From: Pollutimonas sp963712655
Lineage (GTDB): Bacteria; Pseudomonadota; Gammaproteobacteria; Burkholderiales; Burkholderiaceae_B
Reading direction: 5' to 3'
NCBI GenBank assembly: GCA_963712655.1
Contig: CAVQIT010000008.1
Span: 806,001-870,000, forward strand
DNA length: 64,000 nt
The notes beneath the pieces were generated by a model. That model searched no databases. It was not told the origin of the DNA and was given only the letters and a program-made list of their open reading frames with translations. This document shows, piece after piece, positions 31,260 through 45,192 of the stretch; position 1 is the stretch's first letter, and each line of letters begins with the position of its first letter. Position numbers and translations under genes: made by a program.

Positions 31260-34200
31260 ATGCCGCCACGCCAGACCGCTGCTTCCAGCCATCATTCCTC
31301 CGCACTTCGCCATTGCCTGCCCGCTCCACATCGCGATCGGCTGCGGCTCACGCCTGTAGCGGCGTCGATTGCTGTTCTGGCGCTAGCGGCAAGCCTGGGC
31401 AGCGGCGATGCGCAGGCCCAATCGCGCCCGTTCGGCAGCGGCTGGATGGCCGCCAAGGGCGCCGTGCAAGGGCATATCGCCAGCACCGGCACGCTGCCCA
31501 ATGGCATGCTGGCCGGTGTCAATTCGGCGGCCCGGCAACAGCAGCAGTCGCGGCAACAATTGAACCGTTCGGTGGCCAACCTGGGTTCGGCGGCGGCGGC
31601 CATCGCCGCGCAGCAGGCCGCGCAAGCGGCGGCGCGCGCGAATGCGCCTGTCGATCAGCCGGTGCCCGATGGTTATACGTCTGGCGGACTCTGGGACAAG
31701 GACGCGCACGGCAATCAACTGACGTGGACGGGCGCGAACCGGCCTGAAGCCGGCAACGCCAATGGCAAGAGCACCGTCAACATCAAGCAAACAGCCGACA
31801 AGGCGATCCTGAATTGGGACACGTTCAATGTTGGCAAGAACACAACGCTCAATTTCGATCAAAGCGCGGGCAGCCCCAATAGCGACCCGTCCAAGTCCAG
31901 CGACTGGGCGGTATTGAACAAGGTGGTGGGCGCGGACACCGCGCCCAGCCAGATCCAGGGCGCGATCACTGCCCAGGGTACGGTGATGATCGTCAACCAG
32001 AACGGTATCGTGTTCTCGGGCGGCAGCCAGGTCAATGTGCGCAATCTGGTGGCGGCGGCGGCCAAGATCGAGGACGGCCAGTTCACCACGGGAGGCCTGT
32101 ACGTCAACCCCAACGGCACGCAGCCGACCTTTACCGGCGCGCTGGGCGCGATCGAGGTGAAGGCGGGCGCGCAGATCACCACGCGTGCCTCGACCTCGGC
32201 GACCCAAGGCGGTGGTTATGCGCTGTTGCTCGGCACCGAGGTGCGCAACGCCGGCCAGATCACGACCGGCAACGGCCAGACGGTGCTGGCCGCGGGTGAC
32301 CAGTTCTACATTCGCAAGGGTGTCGGCACCGACGGCAACAAGAAGTCCACGACGCGGGGCAATGAAGTGTCTGCGCAGCTGGATGCAGGCAGCACGACGA
32401 CCGGCAAGGTAGTCAACACCGGCCTGATCACGGCGACCACGGGCGACATTACGCTGACGGGTCATGACGTGGCGCAGGCAGGCGTGGCCGTCGCCACGAC
32501 TTCCGTAGGCGTGCGCGGCACGATCCACCTGTCGAATCGGGCGAGCGACGCCACCGGGCGCATTACGCTGGGCGAAGACAGCGCCACCGCGATCGTATTG
32601 GACGCGTCCGCCGCGACGGCACTGGATAGCCAGCGCGATGCGGCATTAAAAGGCATGGACGGGATCGCGAATCCGCTGGCGGCCGGCAACTTCGACAACC
32701 TGGGCAAGGTCGCCGATGATCGTTCGGACCTCTCGCGTATCGAGATCGTATCGGGCAATACGGTGGAATTCCAGGGCAAGGGGCAGGATCAGGGCGGTTC
32801 GCTGACCTTGGCTACGGGCGGGCAGATCTCGGTGGCGGCCAAGAACCGCACGCTGGTCGATACCGGCGCCGAGATGGACGTGTCGGGCGCGATCGGTGTC
32901 AAGGTGTCGATGGAATCGAACAACCTGAACATCAACGTGCAGGGCAACGAGCAGCGCGACGCGCCCATCAACCGCGACAGCAAGAGTCTGAACAATGCCG
33001 ACGTGTGGGTGGACAGGCGTACGCTGGTCTACGTGCCGGCGGGCACCAACGGCTATGCGACGGACCGCTGGTACACGGCGGGCGGCCTGCTGGAGGTGGG
33101 CGGCTACCTGGCGACCAGCGGGCATACGGCGGGCGAGTGGATGGCGCAGGGCGGGGCGGTGACCGTCACGGGCGGCGACCTGGTGACCCGCGCCGGGCTC
33201 GAACGTGAACCTGTCGGGCGGCACGCTGGACGTGCAGGACGGGTTCATCAATCAGACGTGGCTGCGGGGCGCGGACAATCGCTTGTACGAACTGTCGCGC
33301 GCGCCGGGCGATCTGCTCTACAAGGAGGTGTATGCGGGCTTTGTCGACAAGCACGATCGCTGGGGCGACACGGCCACGCGTACCTTTTATAACCCGCTGA
33401 TCGCGCCGCGCCGGCGCTTCGAGTCCGGCTACACGGTGGGGCGCGACGCGGGCAAGCTGATCGTGTCCACCAATTCGGCGGTACTGGAAGGCGACATCAC
33501 CAGCGAGGTCTATCAGGGCGATCGCCAGACCGAGGCGGCGCAGGCCGACCTGGACGGCTACTACCAGTCGCAGAACGCGGTGGCGCGCCGCGCGCAGTTG
33601 ATCATCGGGCAGTACCTGCCGCGCTACGACGAAAAGAGCGGCATGGTGCAGTATGGGCTCGATGCCATGGCGAAACACGTGGACCTGGTCGAGATCCAGG
33701 ACGCCATCGCCGATGGCCTGACGCTGGATGCACCGGTAGATGCCAGCCGGCAGGGCGCGGTCGCGCTCGATACCCACTGGCTGAACGGCCTTGAACTGGG
33801 CGGCCTGCGTATTGCGGCGCAAGAAAATATTGCGGTCGACGGCGACCTGCAGGTGGGCAAGGGCGGGGAGATCGTGCTGTATGGCCCGCAGGTGGCGGTC
33901 AACGCCGACATCAGCGCGCATGGCGGCAGCATCGCTCTGGGCAACGTGCTCTACCAGATGAGCAATTCGAACTTGCGCATCGAGGATAACTCCCTGCCGG
34001 TGCCGACCGGCGTGACGGCAGGCGTGTCGCTCAAGGAAGGCGCCACGCTTGATGTGAGCGGCCTGTGGAGCAACCTGCTGCTGGATCCGGAGGATCACAG
34101 CGGCTTGGCGTACCGGGACGGCGGCGCGGTTTCCGTGCGCAGCACCGGCAATGTGCAGATGGAGGCGGGCAGCCTGATCGACGTGTCTTCGGGCGCCGCC

Positions 34201-37200
34201 GTGACGGCCAGTGGCGCACGGCAAGGCGGACGCGGCGGCGACCTGACCCTGGGAGTGAGCAGCCCGGCCGGCGATCTCGCGATCGATGGCGACTTGCGCG
34301 CTTATGGCGTGAACGGCGGCGGCACGCTGACGATGTATGCCGACCAGGTGATGATCAGTGATGCGCCCGCGCCTGAGCTGCCCGGTGCCTTGGTGCTCGA
34401 TGGCGGCTTCTTCAACAAGGGCTTTGGCAACTACGATGTGACGGGCAAGACGAGCCTGGCGGTGGCCGAGGGCACGCAGGTCGATGTGGCGATGCCGGTC
34501 TACCGCTACGCCGAGCAGGCAAGCGCCACCGCCTCGGGCGCCGAGCCCGCTGCAGCCCTGGCGCCTTGGACGCCGCCGCTGTACCAGCAAGACCCCGTAG
34601 CCGGCGCGCTCGCGCAGCGTGCCGGTGCCAGCCTGTCCTTGCAGGGTGGCACCGCCAATTCCCTGGCGTCCGAGCTGGACTCGGTGAACCTGAAGGTCGG
34701 CCAGGGGGCAGTGATCCATGTCGACCCCGGCCAGTCCATCGCGCTGCGCAGTGCGGGCCAGCTGACCGTGGACGGCATGTTGCAGGCGCAGGGCGGCGAT
34801 ATTTCGCTCATGACTCTGGATCTCGGGCCGATCCAGGCCGACCTGGCGCTGGCCGCGGCGCACAACCGTTCCATCTGGATCGGCGAACACGCCAGGCTGG
34901 ACGCGGCGGGGCAGGCCGTCGGCGCGCTGGATGCGCGCGGCCAGCGTTATGGCCTGGTGCGCGACGGCGGTCGTATTGTCGTGGGCGGCGAGATCAGCGA
35001 CGTGCGCGGTTCGGCCACCGCGTCGAACAATTTCATCGTGGTTCGTCCGGGCGCGGTGCTCGATGTCTCGGGTGCGCAGACGACGCTGGATGTCGCCGGC
35101 CTGGGTGCGATCGACGTGGCCAGCAATGGCGGCGGCATTTCGCTGTCTTCCTTCAACGGCTTGTACCTGGACGGAACCATGCTTGCCCAGGCGGGCGGCG
35201 CGGGTGCCGCCGGCGGCACCTTGAACGTCGCGCTGCAGTCGCCCGAAGTCAGGATAGCCAACCCGCAGCCCGCGTCGCCCGTAGCGGATCCCCGGGTGCG
35301 CGTGCAGCGCGACCTGGTGCTCGCCGACACCCAGGGCGATTCGGTGCTGGGCGGCGGCTTGCAAGCCGGCTGCGGCCGATGCGGCATTGGTCTACGGTTA
35401 CGGGCGCCTGGGCGCCGATACCGTGCAAGGCGGCGGCTTCGATAACCTGTCGATCCTGAGCGGCGGATTACTCAGCTTCGATGGCGACGTGAACCTGCAC
35501 GTGAACCAGAACCTGAATCTTTACAGCAACGTATTTTCCCTGGCCAATACCGCAAGGCCAGATACCCGCGTGGCACTGGATGCCGCCTATGTACGCCTGG
35601 CCGGCACGACCTACGATACGACGTCGACCGACCCGAGCAAATCCCGGGTGACGATACCAAGCGGCGTCGCGCCAGTGCTGCTTCCCGATGCCCAACTGCG
35701 CCTGGCGGCGAACCTGATCGATATCCGCGACACCGTCTCGGTGAGGTCCTTCGGGCTGACCACATTGGACAGTACCGGCGATCTGCGCTTTCTCCAGGGC
35801 ATGAGCCCCAATGCCCAGCTCGTCGGCAACGCCGTCAGCACCAATTTCAACAGCCCGGGCAGCGTCACGCTGCGCGCCGCGCAGGTCTATCCCGCGACTG
35901 GCGTCGTGGCTTCCATCTCAGCGGGTGCGCTCGGCCCCTTGTCATTCGATCCCGACCAAGTGCTGCGCATCGAGTCCAGCGGCGGCCCCGTGCCGGCCAT
36001 GCCGTATTCGGCATTCGGCGAACTGAGGCTGACCGCGGCCAATATCGAGCAGGCAGGCGTGCTGCGGGCGCCGCTGGGCAGCCTGAATATGGGCGTGGAG
36101 ACTTCCAAGGTGACCCTGCTGCCGGGCAGCGTCACCTCGGTCAGCGGCGGCGGCCTGCTGATGCCCTACGGCGGCACGGTGGATGGCCTGGACTATATGT
36201 ATGACGGCAAGAAAGTCGCCTTGATCGGTGCCGGCGGCAGCAACGGCCAGTTGCTGCGGGTCGGCGTCACGCTGGGCGGCGCAAGCGTCGACGTGCAGGC
36301 CGGTGCGGTGCTGGACCTGTCGGGCGGCGGTGAACTGACCGGCACGGGCTTCATCAGCGGCCGCGGCGGCTCCACCGATGCGCGCTACAACCCGCTGGTG
36401 CGGAATGCCGCCGACGGCAGTTTCAGCCTGCCCGGCCTGTCCACCAATCCGGTGTATGCGATCGTGCCCGGGGTCCAGGCGGGCTATGCGCCCTCGGGCG
36501 GCGAACGCGGCGCGGTCGATCCGATGGTCGGCCAGCAGATCACCCTGAAGCAGGGTGTGCCGGGCTTGCCGGCCGGCACCTATACGCTGATGCCGTCCAC
36601 CTATGCCCTGCTGCCCGGCGCCTTCCGCGTCGAACTCAACGGCCAGGCCGGGCTGGGCGCCGCATTTGCGAACAGCAAGATGCGCAACGGTTCATGGGCC
36701 GCGCCGGCCCAGTTGAGCATTGCCCATACCGGCCTGGGCGACAGCCTGTTCCGCCAGGCGATCCTGACCTCGGCCGACGTGTTGCGCGCCTACTCGCAGT
36801 ACAACGAGACCAGCTATAAGCAATTCGTGCTGGCCGATGCCGCGCGCCAGGGCGTGCCGCGTGCGATGTTGCCTGATGACGCACGCACCTTGATGCTGAA
36901 CCCGACCCTCGGGGCCGGCGCCGATGCCTTCAACTTCGATGGCATCGGCCGCTTCGACGCCGTGGGCAATGGCTATGGCGGTGCCGTGGTGGCATTTTCA
37001 GGCAGCAGCAGCATTCCCGGCACCGATAATATGGAAGTGGTCGCCGCGGGTGCGCAGGCTACGGCCGGTTTCCTCGGCGTCACCCTGGACGCCGGGGAAC
37101 TCAATGCCCTGGGCGCTTCGCGCATCGTGGTCGGCGGTTCGCAATACGTGGCGTATGGCCAACAAGGCAACCTGGTCAATCTCTACAGCCGGGCGGGCTC

Positions 37201-40200
37201 GCTGATCTTGCGCCAAGGGGCGGTCCTGGCCGCGCCGGAAGTGTTCCTGATATCGAGCGTTCGCACCAGCTCGACGGGCAGCAGCCAGATCAGCGGCGAC
37301 CTGATCATCGAACGGGGCGCCGGCATCAATACGCTGGGCCAGGGCCGCGCGGCCTATGACTCCAATGACGGCTTCGTTTACGCCACGCCCTTTGGCCACA
37401 TGGTCGCCGTGTCCAACGGCGTACTCAGCATGCTGCCGGTGCCTGCGTTCATCGCGACCGCCGACGATCGAAGCCTGCAGATCGGCGCTTGCGCCGTCGC
37501 GTCCTGCGCGGGCGATACCGAAATCTATTCCGAAGGCACCATCGCGCTGTCCACGCCCAGCCGTTTCGTCCTGGACGATGCGGTACGCTACGGCACGCGC
37601 AACCTGACGCTGGCGGTGCAGGGCATCAATGTCGGCGAGAGCGCCGCGTTGGCCGATGCCGCCGCGCACGATGTGCTGCCCCCGGGCTTGCTGCTCAACC
37701 AGAACGTGCTCGACCGCCTGCTGCGCGGCGATACGCAACACGGCGCCCCGGCGCTGGAAACCCTGGTGCTGAGCGCGAGCGGCGGGTTCAATTTTTTTGG
37801 TTCGGTCACGCTGGATACGATAGACCCGGCGACCGGAAAATCAACGCTGGACACGCTGGTGCTGGGCACGCCGACCATCTACGGTTATGGCGCGGCCGGC
37901 GATGTGGCGACCATCCGCACCGGCACGCTTGGTATGGAAGGGCGCCGAGCAGACGCCGGGGGCGGTGGCGGCGGGCGGGCGCCGGCACCGGCAGCGGCGC
38001 GCTCGAGATCGAGGCCGAACGCATCGAATTCGGCTACGGCCCCGGTAGCCAGCCGACCGGCATGACCCGCGATGCGCGCCTGGCGTTGGGCTTTGCCGAT
38101 GTGAACCTGATCGCCAGCGACCGCATCACCTCCAGCCAGAAGGGCAGCCTGTCGGTCTACCAGACCCAGGGCGCCTACGAGACCGGCAAGGGCTACCAGT
38201 ACAGCGGCGGCAACCTGAACATGGTCGCTCCGCTGGTGACCGGCGAGGCCGGCTCCGTCAACAGCATCACCGCCGGCGGTACGCTGCGCCTGACGGCGCC
38301 GGCCGATGCGCCGGCCACGCCTGGCTTGGCCGACGCCGCGCTGGGCGCCGAACTGAGCCTGGCGGGCCAGGACATCATCGTCGACACCACGCTAGCGCTG
38401 CCCAGCGGCAAACTGACGCTGAGCGCCGAAGACGATATGACCCTGACCGAGCGCGCCTTGCTCGACCTGGCCGGCCGCAAGATCGACTTCAACGACGTCA
38501 GCAAATACAGCTGGGGCGGCGATGTCGTCCTGGAAAGCCGCAGCGGCAATATCCGCCAGGCCGCCGGCTCGGTCATCGACCTGTCGGCGCAATTCAACCG
38601 CGCCGGCAGTTTGAGGGCGCTGGCGCTGGCCGATGGGGCCGGCGTGCTGGATCTGCAGGGCCGGATACTGGGCAGCAGCAGCGGCCAGTACGACGCGGGC
38701 GGCACACTGGTGCCGTACTTGGCGGGCAGTGTGGAGATCCGCGCCCAGCATTTGGGCGATACCGGCACGCTGGACACGCAGTTCGCGGCATTGAACCAGC
38801 GCCTGAACGACGGCGGCGTGTTCGGTGCGCGCAGCTTCCAGCTCAAGCGGGGCGACCTGACCATCGCCGATGGCCTGAAGGCCAATGAAATCAATGTCTC
38901 GGTGGATAACGGCAGCCTGACCGTGGTCGGCGCCATCGATGCCAGCGGCGCGCAGGTCGGCAGCATCCGCCTGGCGGCACAAAACAACTTGACCATCGCC
39001 GGCAGCGCCTTGCTCGATGCGCACGGCACTGTCCTGCGGGTCGACGGCTATGGCAAAATCATCGATTCGCCCAACCGCGCCATCGTCGATCTGACGGCGC
39101 GCACCGGACAGCTGACGCTGGCTGCCGGCACGCGTATCGACCTGCGCCACGGCACCGATGCCAAGCCGGGCACAGGCGCCGGCCAGAACGATGGGCTGGC
39201 GCGCGGCACGCTTGAATTGAATGCGCCGCGTATTGGCAGCGACGGCCTGCCCCTGCATGCCGTCCCGAATGACCAGAGCGATGCGGAAATTCATGGCGAC
39301 ATCGCCATCGACGCCCGCGGCGCGCTCGACATCCGGGGCGCCAGATCCATCGCGGTCAATGGCGTGCAAAGCTATGACGACGCTACATATGGCACGGATC
39401 CGGCGGCCAGCGGCCGGCCTTACCAAGTGATCGACCAGGCCTACCTGGATATCAAGCACGCGCAAAACACGAAGTTCATCGATGCCGCGCTGGCCAATGG
39501 CAGCCTCATTAACGGCAAGCTGGCCGGCCTGAACAACGCTACCTATGCCGACGTTCTGCACTTGCGTCCGAGCCTGGATATCGTGAGCAAGACAGCCGAT
39601 GGCGACCTGGTGGTGCAGGGCGATCTTGACCTGTCCGGCTACCGTTATGCCAGCCTCAACCCGCATACCCAACTAACCGGCGTGTACGGTTCCGGCGAAT
39701 CGGGTACGCTGGCGATACGCGCGGGCGGCAACCTGGATATCTACGGCAGCATCACCGATGGTTTTGCGCCGCCGCCGATCACGCAGGACGACAATGGCTG
39801 GCTGCTGCTGCCAGGGTTGAACCTGAACGGCAGCGACACCGTGCTGCCGCACGGCGGCGTGACGCTGGCCGATGGCACGATCTTCGAGGGCGGCGCGACC
39901 CTGAACTACGACTTGCCGATCAAGGCCATGACCTTCGACGGCGGCATGGTGATGCCGGCGCAAAGCCAGTTGGCCGCGCCGCTTGCCCTGGTCGCGGGCA
40001 CGGTGTTCAGCGCCGACGTGCGCGATACCGCCGGCAATCTACTGCATGCCGCCGGCTCGGTACTCGCTGCGGACGAGACCCTGCCAGCCGGTACGCGGCT
40101 GGGCGCAGGCATGCGCCTGCCGACGGCGGCTTCACTGTCGGCGATGATCTGGCCCAAGGGTGTGCCGCTGCCACAGGTCGTCAACACCGACGCCGGCGCG

Positions 40201-43200
40201 ATCAAGTCCTATGTGCTGAATGGCGACTATGCCCTGCCGCAAGGCGCCTTCATACCGGCATCGGCCAATATCAAGCTGCCGGCCGGCGTGGACTCGTACG
40301 ATCTGCGGCCTTCGGTCAATAGCCGCCAGGGCGCGATGTGGGCGCTGGCGCAGATGCTGCCGGAAGGCTCGCAGTCATGGTCGCTGCGCCTGGCCGCGGG
40401 CGCCGACCTGGATGCAGCGGACAATCGTATCGTTCAGGCGCATCCGGCTTATGGCGATCTGCGCCTGGCCGATAGCCACTACGGGATGTTCAGCCAGGCG
40501 CAGCCAGGCGGATCGGATTTTATCTGGACTGCCGATGCCCTGATAGAACTGGATCCGTCATTGGTGCCGGGCATGCCGATCGATGCGGACTATGTTCTGA
40601 ACGTGGTCGGCTATACCTCCGTCGATCAGATGTGCGCGGAAATCGCGAATTGGTGTGCTCCTTCTTCAGGCTATGTCTGGAACCAGACAGGGGCGGATCA
40701 ACTCGCCGCTGAGGGAATACCGGGTATTGTCGTAGGCAGTGCCGTCACGGATGAATTCCTGGCGGGTTTTGGTCTTACGGTAAAAGATTTGTGCGGGAGT
40801 ACTGATTTCTGCGATGTCTCGGGCGGCACGAATTATGGACCTACTCCAGGCAGCACCCGCTTTAGCGTGGTGCGTACCGGCGCGGCCGATCTGGAACTGT
40901 TGAGCGGCGGCAATCTGCGCATGGATACGTTGTACGGCGTGTATACCGCCGGCACTTCATCTCTGGCGACCCGCGCGGGCGATCCCTATAACCTGCCGCG
41001 CGCCGTTGGCGTGCCGCAAGCGGATGGCACTCCGGCACGGTGCTCAACGACCCCAATGGCGCCTATGAAAAATTCGTCGATGGCGGCGCCGAAAGCCTGG
41101 CCCGCGCCTGGTACCCGAGCGGCGGCGGCAACCTGACAATCAAGGTCGGCGGCGACATGACCGGCGACCTGATGCAAAGCAGCACGGGCAGTTCACTTCG
41201 GCCGGATCCGCTGGATCCAGGGTACGACAGCGCCGAGCTCGGCAACTGGCTGTGGCGCCAGGGCAGTGGCGGCGCCCTGGGCGCCGGCAATGAACAACCG
41301 ACGGCCTGGTGGATCAATTTTGGCAGCTATGTCGCGCCGACCCTCGGCGCCGGCGCCGATAAATTGCTGGGCTTTACCGGCTATGGCACGCTGGGCGGCG
41401 GCGATCTGCGGGTCGATGTCGCGGGGGACGCGGGCATCCTGGAACGCAAGGGCACGTTTTTGAACTTCGGGACGGCCAACCAGCATAGCGAAGGGCTGGT
41501 GCTGGCGGTCGGCGGCACCGGCCGGGTGTTGGCCGACGGCAGCCTGAGCCTGACTGGCGGCGGCGATCTGGACGTGCGCATCGGCGGCGCGCTCAATCCC
41601 TTCCGCCTCAATCCCGCCGAGCAAGTCGTGACCAGCGCGGTGCTCAAGGGCGCAGTCATCAATCTGCGCGGCAGCGTGCTGTTGCAGGCCGGCGCGATCG
41701 GCAACCAGACCTTGCAGTTCGGGACCGCGAACGAGGGCGATCCGCGCGCCGCCGACCCGTTCATCGCCACCCGGGCGGCTGTCCAGGAAGGCATCGTGCT
41801 GGCGCCGGGCGACGCCAGTTTCGGCATCTTCACGCGCGGCGACCTGATCATGTCGGGCGTCAACGATCCGGGCCGCGTCACTCAAATGAACGCCACGCCG
41901 TTCATCGTGGACGAGGTCGTGCACCGCGGCGATAGCTGGTTCTCGCTGTGGACGGACCATACCGCGATCAATCTGTTTTCGGCCGGCGGCGACCTGACCC
42001 CGATCCATGCGGGCAATGGCCTGGCCACAAGCGACGACGCCTATGTTTATCCGTCCATCCTGAGCGCGGTGGCGGCCAGCGGCAGCCTGCACTACGGCAC
42101 CGCGGCCGCTTTCAGGGCAAGTGGGGCTCAAGCTTCGCTGCTGCTTGCGCCTGGGGCCAACGGCAAGCTGGAATTTCTTGCCGCCGATTCGATCTACGGC
42201 GGCGGCCTTGCGGTCAGCCCGTCCGGCGCGGCCGCCGATACGATGGCCACGCCATTCCATCCGGCCTACTCCGAAGTCAGCAACTTCAGCGGGCTTCCAG
42301 CGATAAGCAACGTGTCCCGCGCGGGCAATTCGACCGGGGTGCACCCGCTGTTTGCCTTTGGCGCGAACAGCGTATCCGCCGAAGCGGGGGGCGCAGGCGA
42401 GCCCGCGCGCTTCTATGCGGTCAACGGCGACCTGGTGGGCGTGCGCAGCGGCGAGATCGTGGCCTTCTCGGCCACCGACGGGGGCCAGCGCGCCGGACAG
42501 ACCTGGTATGAAGGCGGGCAGCCCGTGTGGATGATGGCCGGGCGCGACATCGTCGCCAGCGGCACCCCGCTACAGGAAGAAAACAAGGTCAGCAACGGCT
42601 TTTCGTCGGGGAGTGCCTATCTCAGCTCGGGCAACCTGTTCGTCCACAATGACCCGACCGATGTCTCCATCGTGTCGGCCGGGCGCGACATCATCTACAG
42701 CAGCTTCAACGTGGCGGGTCCCGGCACGCTGGAAGTCACGGCCGGGCGCAATATCCAGATGGACGACCGGGCGGGCATCGCCAGCCTGGGCGCGGTGGTG
42801 CCGGGCGACAGCCGTCCCGGCGCCAGCATCGCGGTGCTGGCGGGCGTGGGCGCGCAAGGTCCGGACTACGCCGCCTTCCTGCAGCGTTACCTGGATCCGG
42901 CCAATCTGGCGCAGGCCGGCGTGCCGCTGGCCGACCAGGCCGGCAAGGTCGTCAAGACCTATGAAGCCGAACTGGCGGCATGGCTGGCGGACGAGGCCAA
43001 TGGCTACGGGTTTGCCGGGACCACGGATGAGGCGCAGGCCTTCTTCGCGGCCCTGCCGGCCGAGCAGCAGCGCATCTTCGCCCGCCAGGTCTACTTCGCC
43101 GAACTGAAGGCGGGCGGCCGCGAGTACAACGACCCGGACAGCACGCGCTTCGGCAGCTATCTGCGCGGCCGCGACGCTATCGCCATGCTCTTCCCCGAGG

Positions 43201-44150
43201 CCGACGCAGCCGGCAAGCCAATGGACTACAGCGGCGACATCACCATGTTCCGCGGCAGCAAGCTGCTGGTCGACCCGATCAGCAGCGCCTTCAACAGGAC
43301 GATCGTGCGCAGCGGCTACGTGCAGACGCTATTCGGCGGCGACATCCAGGTGCTGACCCCGGGCGGGCGCCAAGTGTATGGCGTCGAAGGCGAGGCGGCG
43401 CCGGCCAACGCCGGCGTGCTCACCCAGGGCGCGGGCGACATCCAGATGTATTCGCTGGGCAGCATCCTGCTGGGCCAGAGCCGCATCATGACGACTTTCG
43501 GCGGCAATATTCTGGCTTGGTCGGCGCAGGGCGACATCAATGCCGGGCCGCGGATCCAAGACCACCATGGTCTACACGCCGCCCAAGCGCGTGTATGACC
43601 AGTGGGGCAACGTCACGCTGTCGTCGGCTGGTGCCGAGCACCGGCGCCGGCATCGCGACGCTGGCGCCGATCCCGGAAGTGCCGGCAGGCGACATCGATC
43701 TGATCGCGCCGCTGAAGGCACGATCGATGCGGGCGAAGCGGGCATCTGGGTCATCGGGCAACGTCAACATCGCGGCGCTGCATGTGGTCAATGCGGCCAA
43801 CATCCAGGTGCAGGGCGAGACGATCGGCATTCCGGTACGTTGCGGCGGTCAATGTCAGTGCGCTGACCTCGGCCAGCGCGGCCTCGGGTTCGGCGGCCAG
43901 CAGCGGCGCAGGACACCGTGCAGCGCGCTCGCGCTAAGCGCGCAAGAATCAGCCTTCTATATTTAGCGTGCAGATTCTGGGCTTTGGCAGCGAGACCGCC
44001 AGCGGCGGCGGCGGTTCCGGTTCCAATAATAATGAGCGGTCCGTCAGTTACCGGCCAGACAGTGCTGTCCAGGTGGTGGGCGATGCGTCGATGGACGCCG
44101 CCGCGCGCAATCGCTTGACCCGCGAGGAGCGCCAGATGCTGGGATTGTGA
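31260..44150 (+). pseudogene. Second giant TPS exoprotein gene, broken by about ten frameshifts
   Basis: A paralogue of the 3284-15610 gene. From ATG 31260 it has a signal peptide (VAASIAVLALAASLGSGDAQAQ), the TPS domain with NQNGI, a beta-helix body and a DUF3739-like tail (QILGFGSETASGGGG). The frame changes near 33190, 35370, 37945-37970 and 41030, then repeatedly between 43550 and 43950. The body is otherwise free of internal stops for long stretches in the correct frame. Most shifts are single-base gains or losses in runs of G and C; for example, removing one C near 33192 restores VTRAGSNVNLSGG. As written, the frame encodes only ~700 residues before the first break. The gene has either decayed recently or carries sequencing errors. 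Confidence 0.8.
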
Positions 44151-44164
44151 TGCTGCGCAAGGCA

Positions 44165-44203
44165 AAGGCAGCCGCCCGGTGCTCAGGCTGGGGCGGCTGC
44201 CTT
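44165..44203. terminator. 13-bp perfect hairpin after exoprotein gene 2
   Basis: AAGGCAGCCGCCC (44165-44177) pairs exactly with 44191-44203. It starts 14 bp after the stop codon. There is no T-run, so it is a possible terminator or transcript end stabiliser. Confidence 0.45.
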
Positions 44204-44312
44204 GCGCCGGCCTGTGTCTTGATTGTGAGGCTCGTGATAGGCGCGCTTTACCTCCTTGTTTTCGGCCAAGGCGATCAAGCTAGTGAAGCCATACGGGTGC
44301 AAGCTGCGGCAT

Positions 44313-44780
44313 TCAGCGGGTAAGACCAGGCGCTTCGAAGAAGATATGACACAGCATGAGATCACGAGGCTCTTCATATAGAGACCGTGAATGCGTTGTG
44401 TCGAAGTGTGCAATACCTGGCATACGTAACGAAGGGTCCGATATCAACTTGCCGTTGATATCGCTTTTCAGATGCAACGGGCAGTCCGCCACATGCGCCT
44501 GCTCAATGGCAGCCTTAAGCTGCTTCACGGCCTCTTGCCCATCATGGTGGAGCAGGCCCGCCATGAATCCATATGCCCAGCGAGACTGATAGTCGCCTGA
44601 AATGAATCGGCGGTTTCCACTCATCAGCAGCGCCGCCCGTTCTGGGCTTTTCAGCCCCCAATGCCGCCGATTGCCTCGTCTGGGTACAGGAGCCTGTGCA
44701 GGTGCAGTTCCTGGCCTGATAAATCTGACTGGAGGAAATCGGATACTTGGGTATCCCGTATCGAGGATTTTTTTAGCCAT
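44313..44780 (-). CDS. Hypothetical protein
   Basis: 155 residues, no signal peptide or membrane span. The N-terminus is Arg/Pro-rich. The C-terminal part looks globular (GNRRFISGDYQSRWAYGFMAGLLH, VKQLKAAIEQAHVADCPLHLKSD) and ends EAPGLTR. I do not recognise it. Codon use is less GC-biased than in the neighbouring core genes. It lies between the decayed exoprotein gene and a brnTA module, so it may be accessory DNA. An out-of-frame continuation to 44183 exists, so the 3' end may be shifted. Confidence 0.4.
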   Translation of the reverse strand: MAKKILDTGYPSIRFPPVRFIRPGTAPAQAPVPRRGNRRHWGLKSPERAALLMSGNRRFISGDYQSRWAYGFMAGLLHHDGQEAVKQLKAAIEQAHVADCPLHLKSDINGKLISDPSLRMPGIAHFDTTHSRSLYEEPRDLMLCHIFFEAPGLTR

Positions 44781-44913
44781 AGGCCCCGGGCCTATGATGT
44801 TGTAAATTCTGCGAGAGTGAGCGATTACCCTTCTTTTCTGATGTCCCGCCCGAAAATAGGCGCGGCCACGGCATTAGAAAGTAACTACAAAATAGAGTTA
44901 TAATAAGTGTGCG

Positions 44914-45192
44914 ATGGAACTTGAATGGAACGCCGACAAAGCGGCACTGAACTTGAAAAAGCACGGCGTTTCCTTTGAGGATGCCGAGCTTATTTTTTTC
45001 GATCCTGGGCGGATCGAAACCTATGATGGGCGCAAGGACTATGGAGAGGATCGCTGGGCCACGATAGGGCTAGCCTATTCGGCTGTTCTATATGTGGTCT
45101 ACACCGTGCGACACGAGGACACTATCCGCCTGATTTCTGCGAGAAAAGCTGATGCAAAAGAAAGACAGCAGTACCGTGAAGCGAACGCTTGA
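44914..45192 (+). CDS. brnT: BrnT toxin (module 2)
   Basis: 92 residues with an almost consensus BrnT start (MELEWNADKAALNLKKHGVSFEDA) and end (IRLISARKADAKERQQYREA). It is a RelE-fold ribonuclease toxin. A consensus TATAAT at 44899-44904 lies 10 bp before the start, so the transcript leader must be very short. It overlaps brnA by 41 bp. It is not a close copy of module 1: sequence similarity is limited to the family pattern, so the two were probably acquired separately. Confidence 0.92.
   Translation: MELEWNADKAALNLKKHGVSFEDAELIFFDPGRIETYDGRKDYGEDRWATIGLAYSAVLYVVYTVRHEDTIRLISARKADAKERQQYREANA

Noticed and set aside
33166..35364. 732-residue open frame on the minus strand
   Set aside because: A shadow of the second exoprotein gene, with the same composition bias and no recognisable motif.
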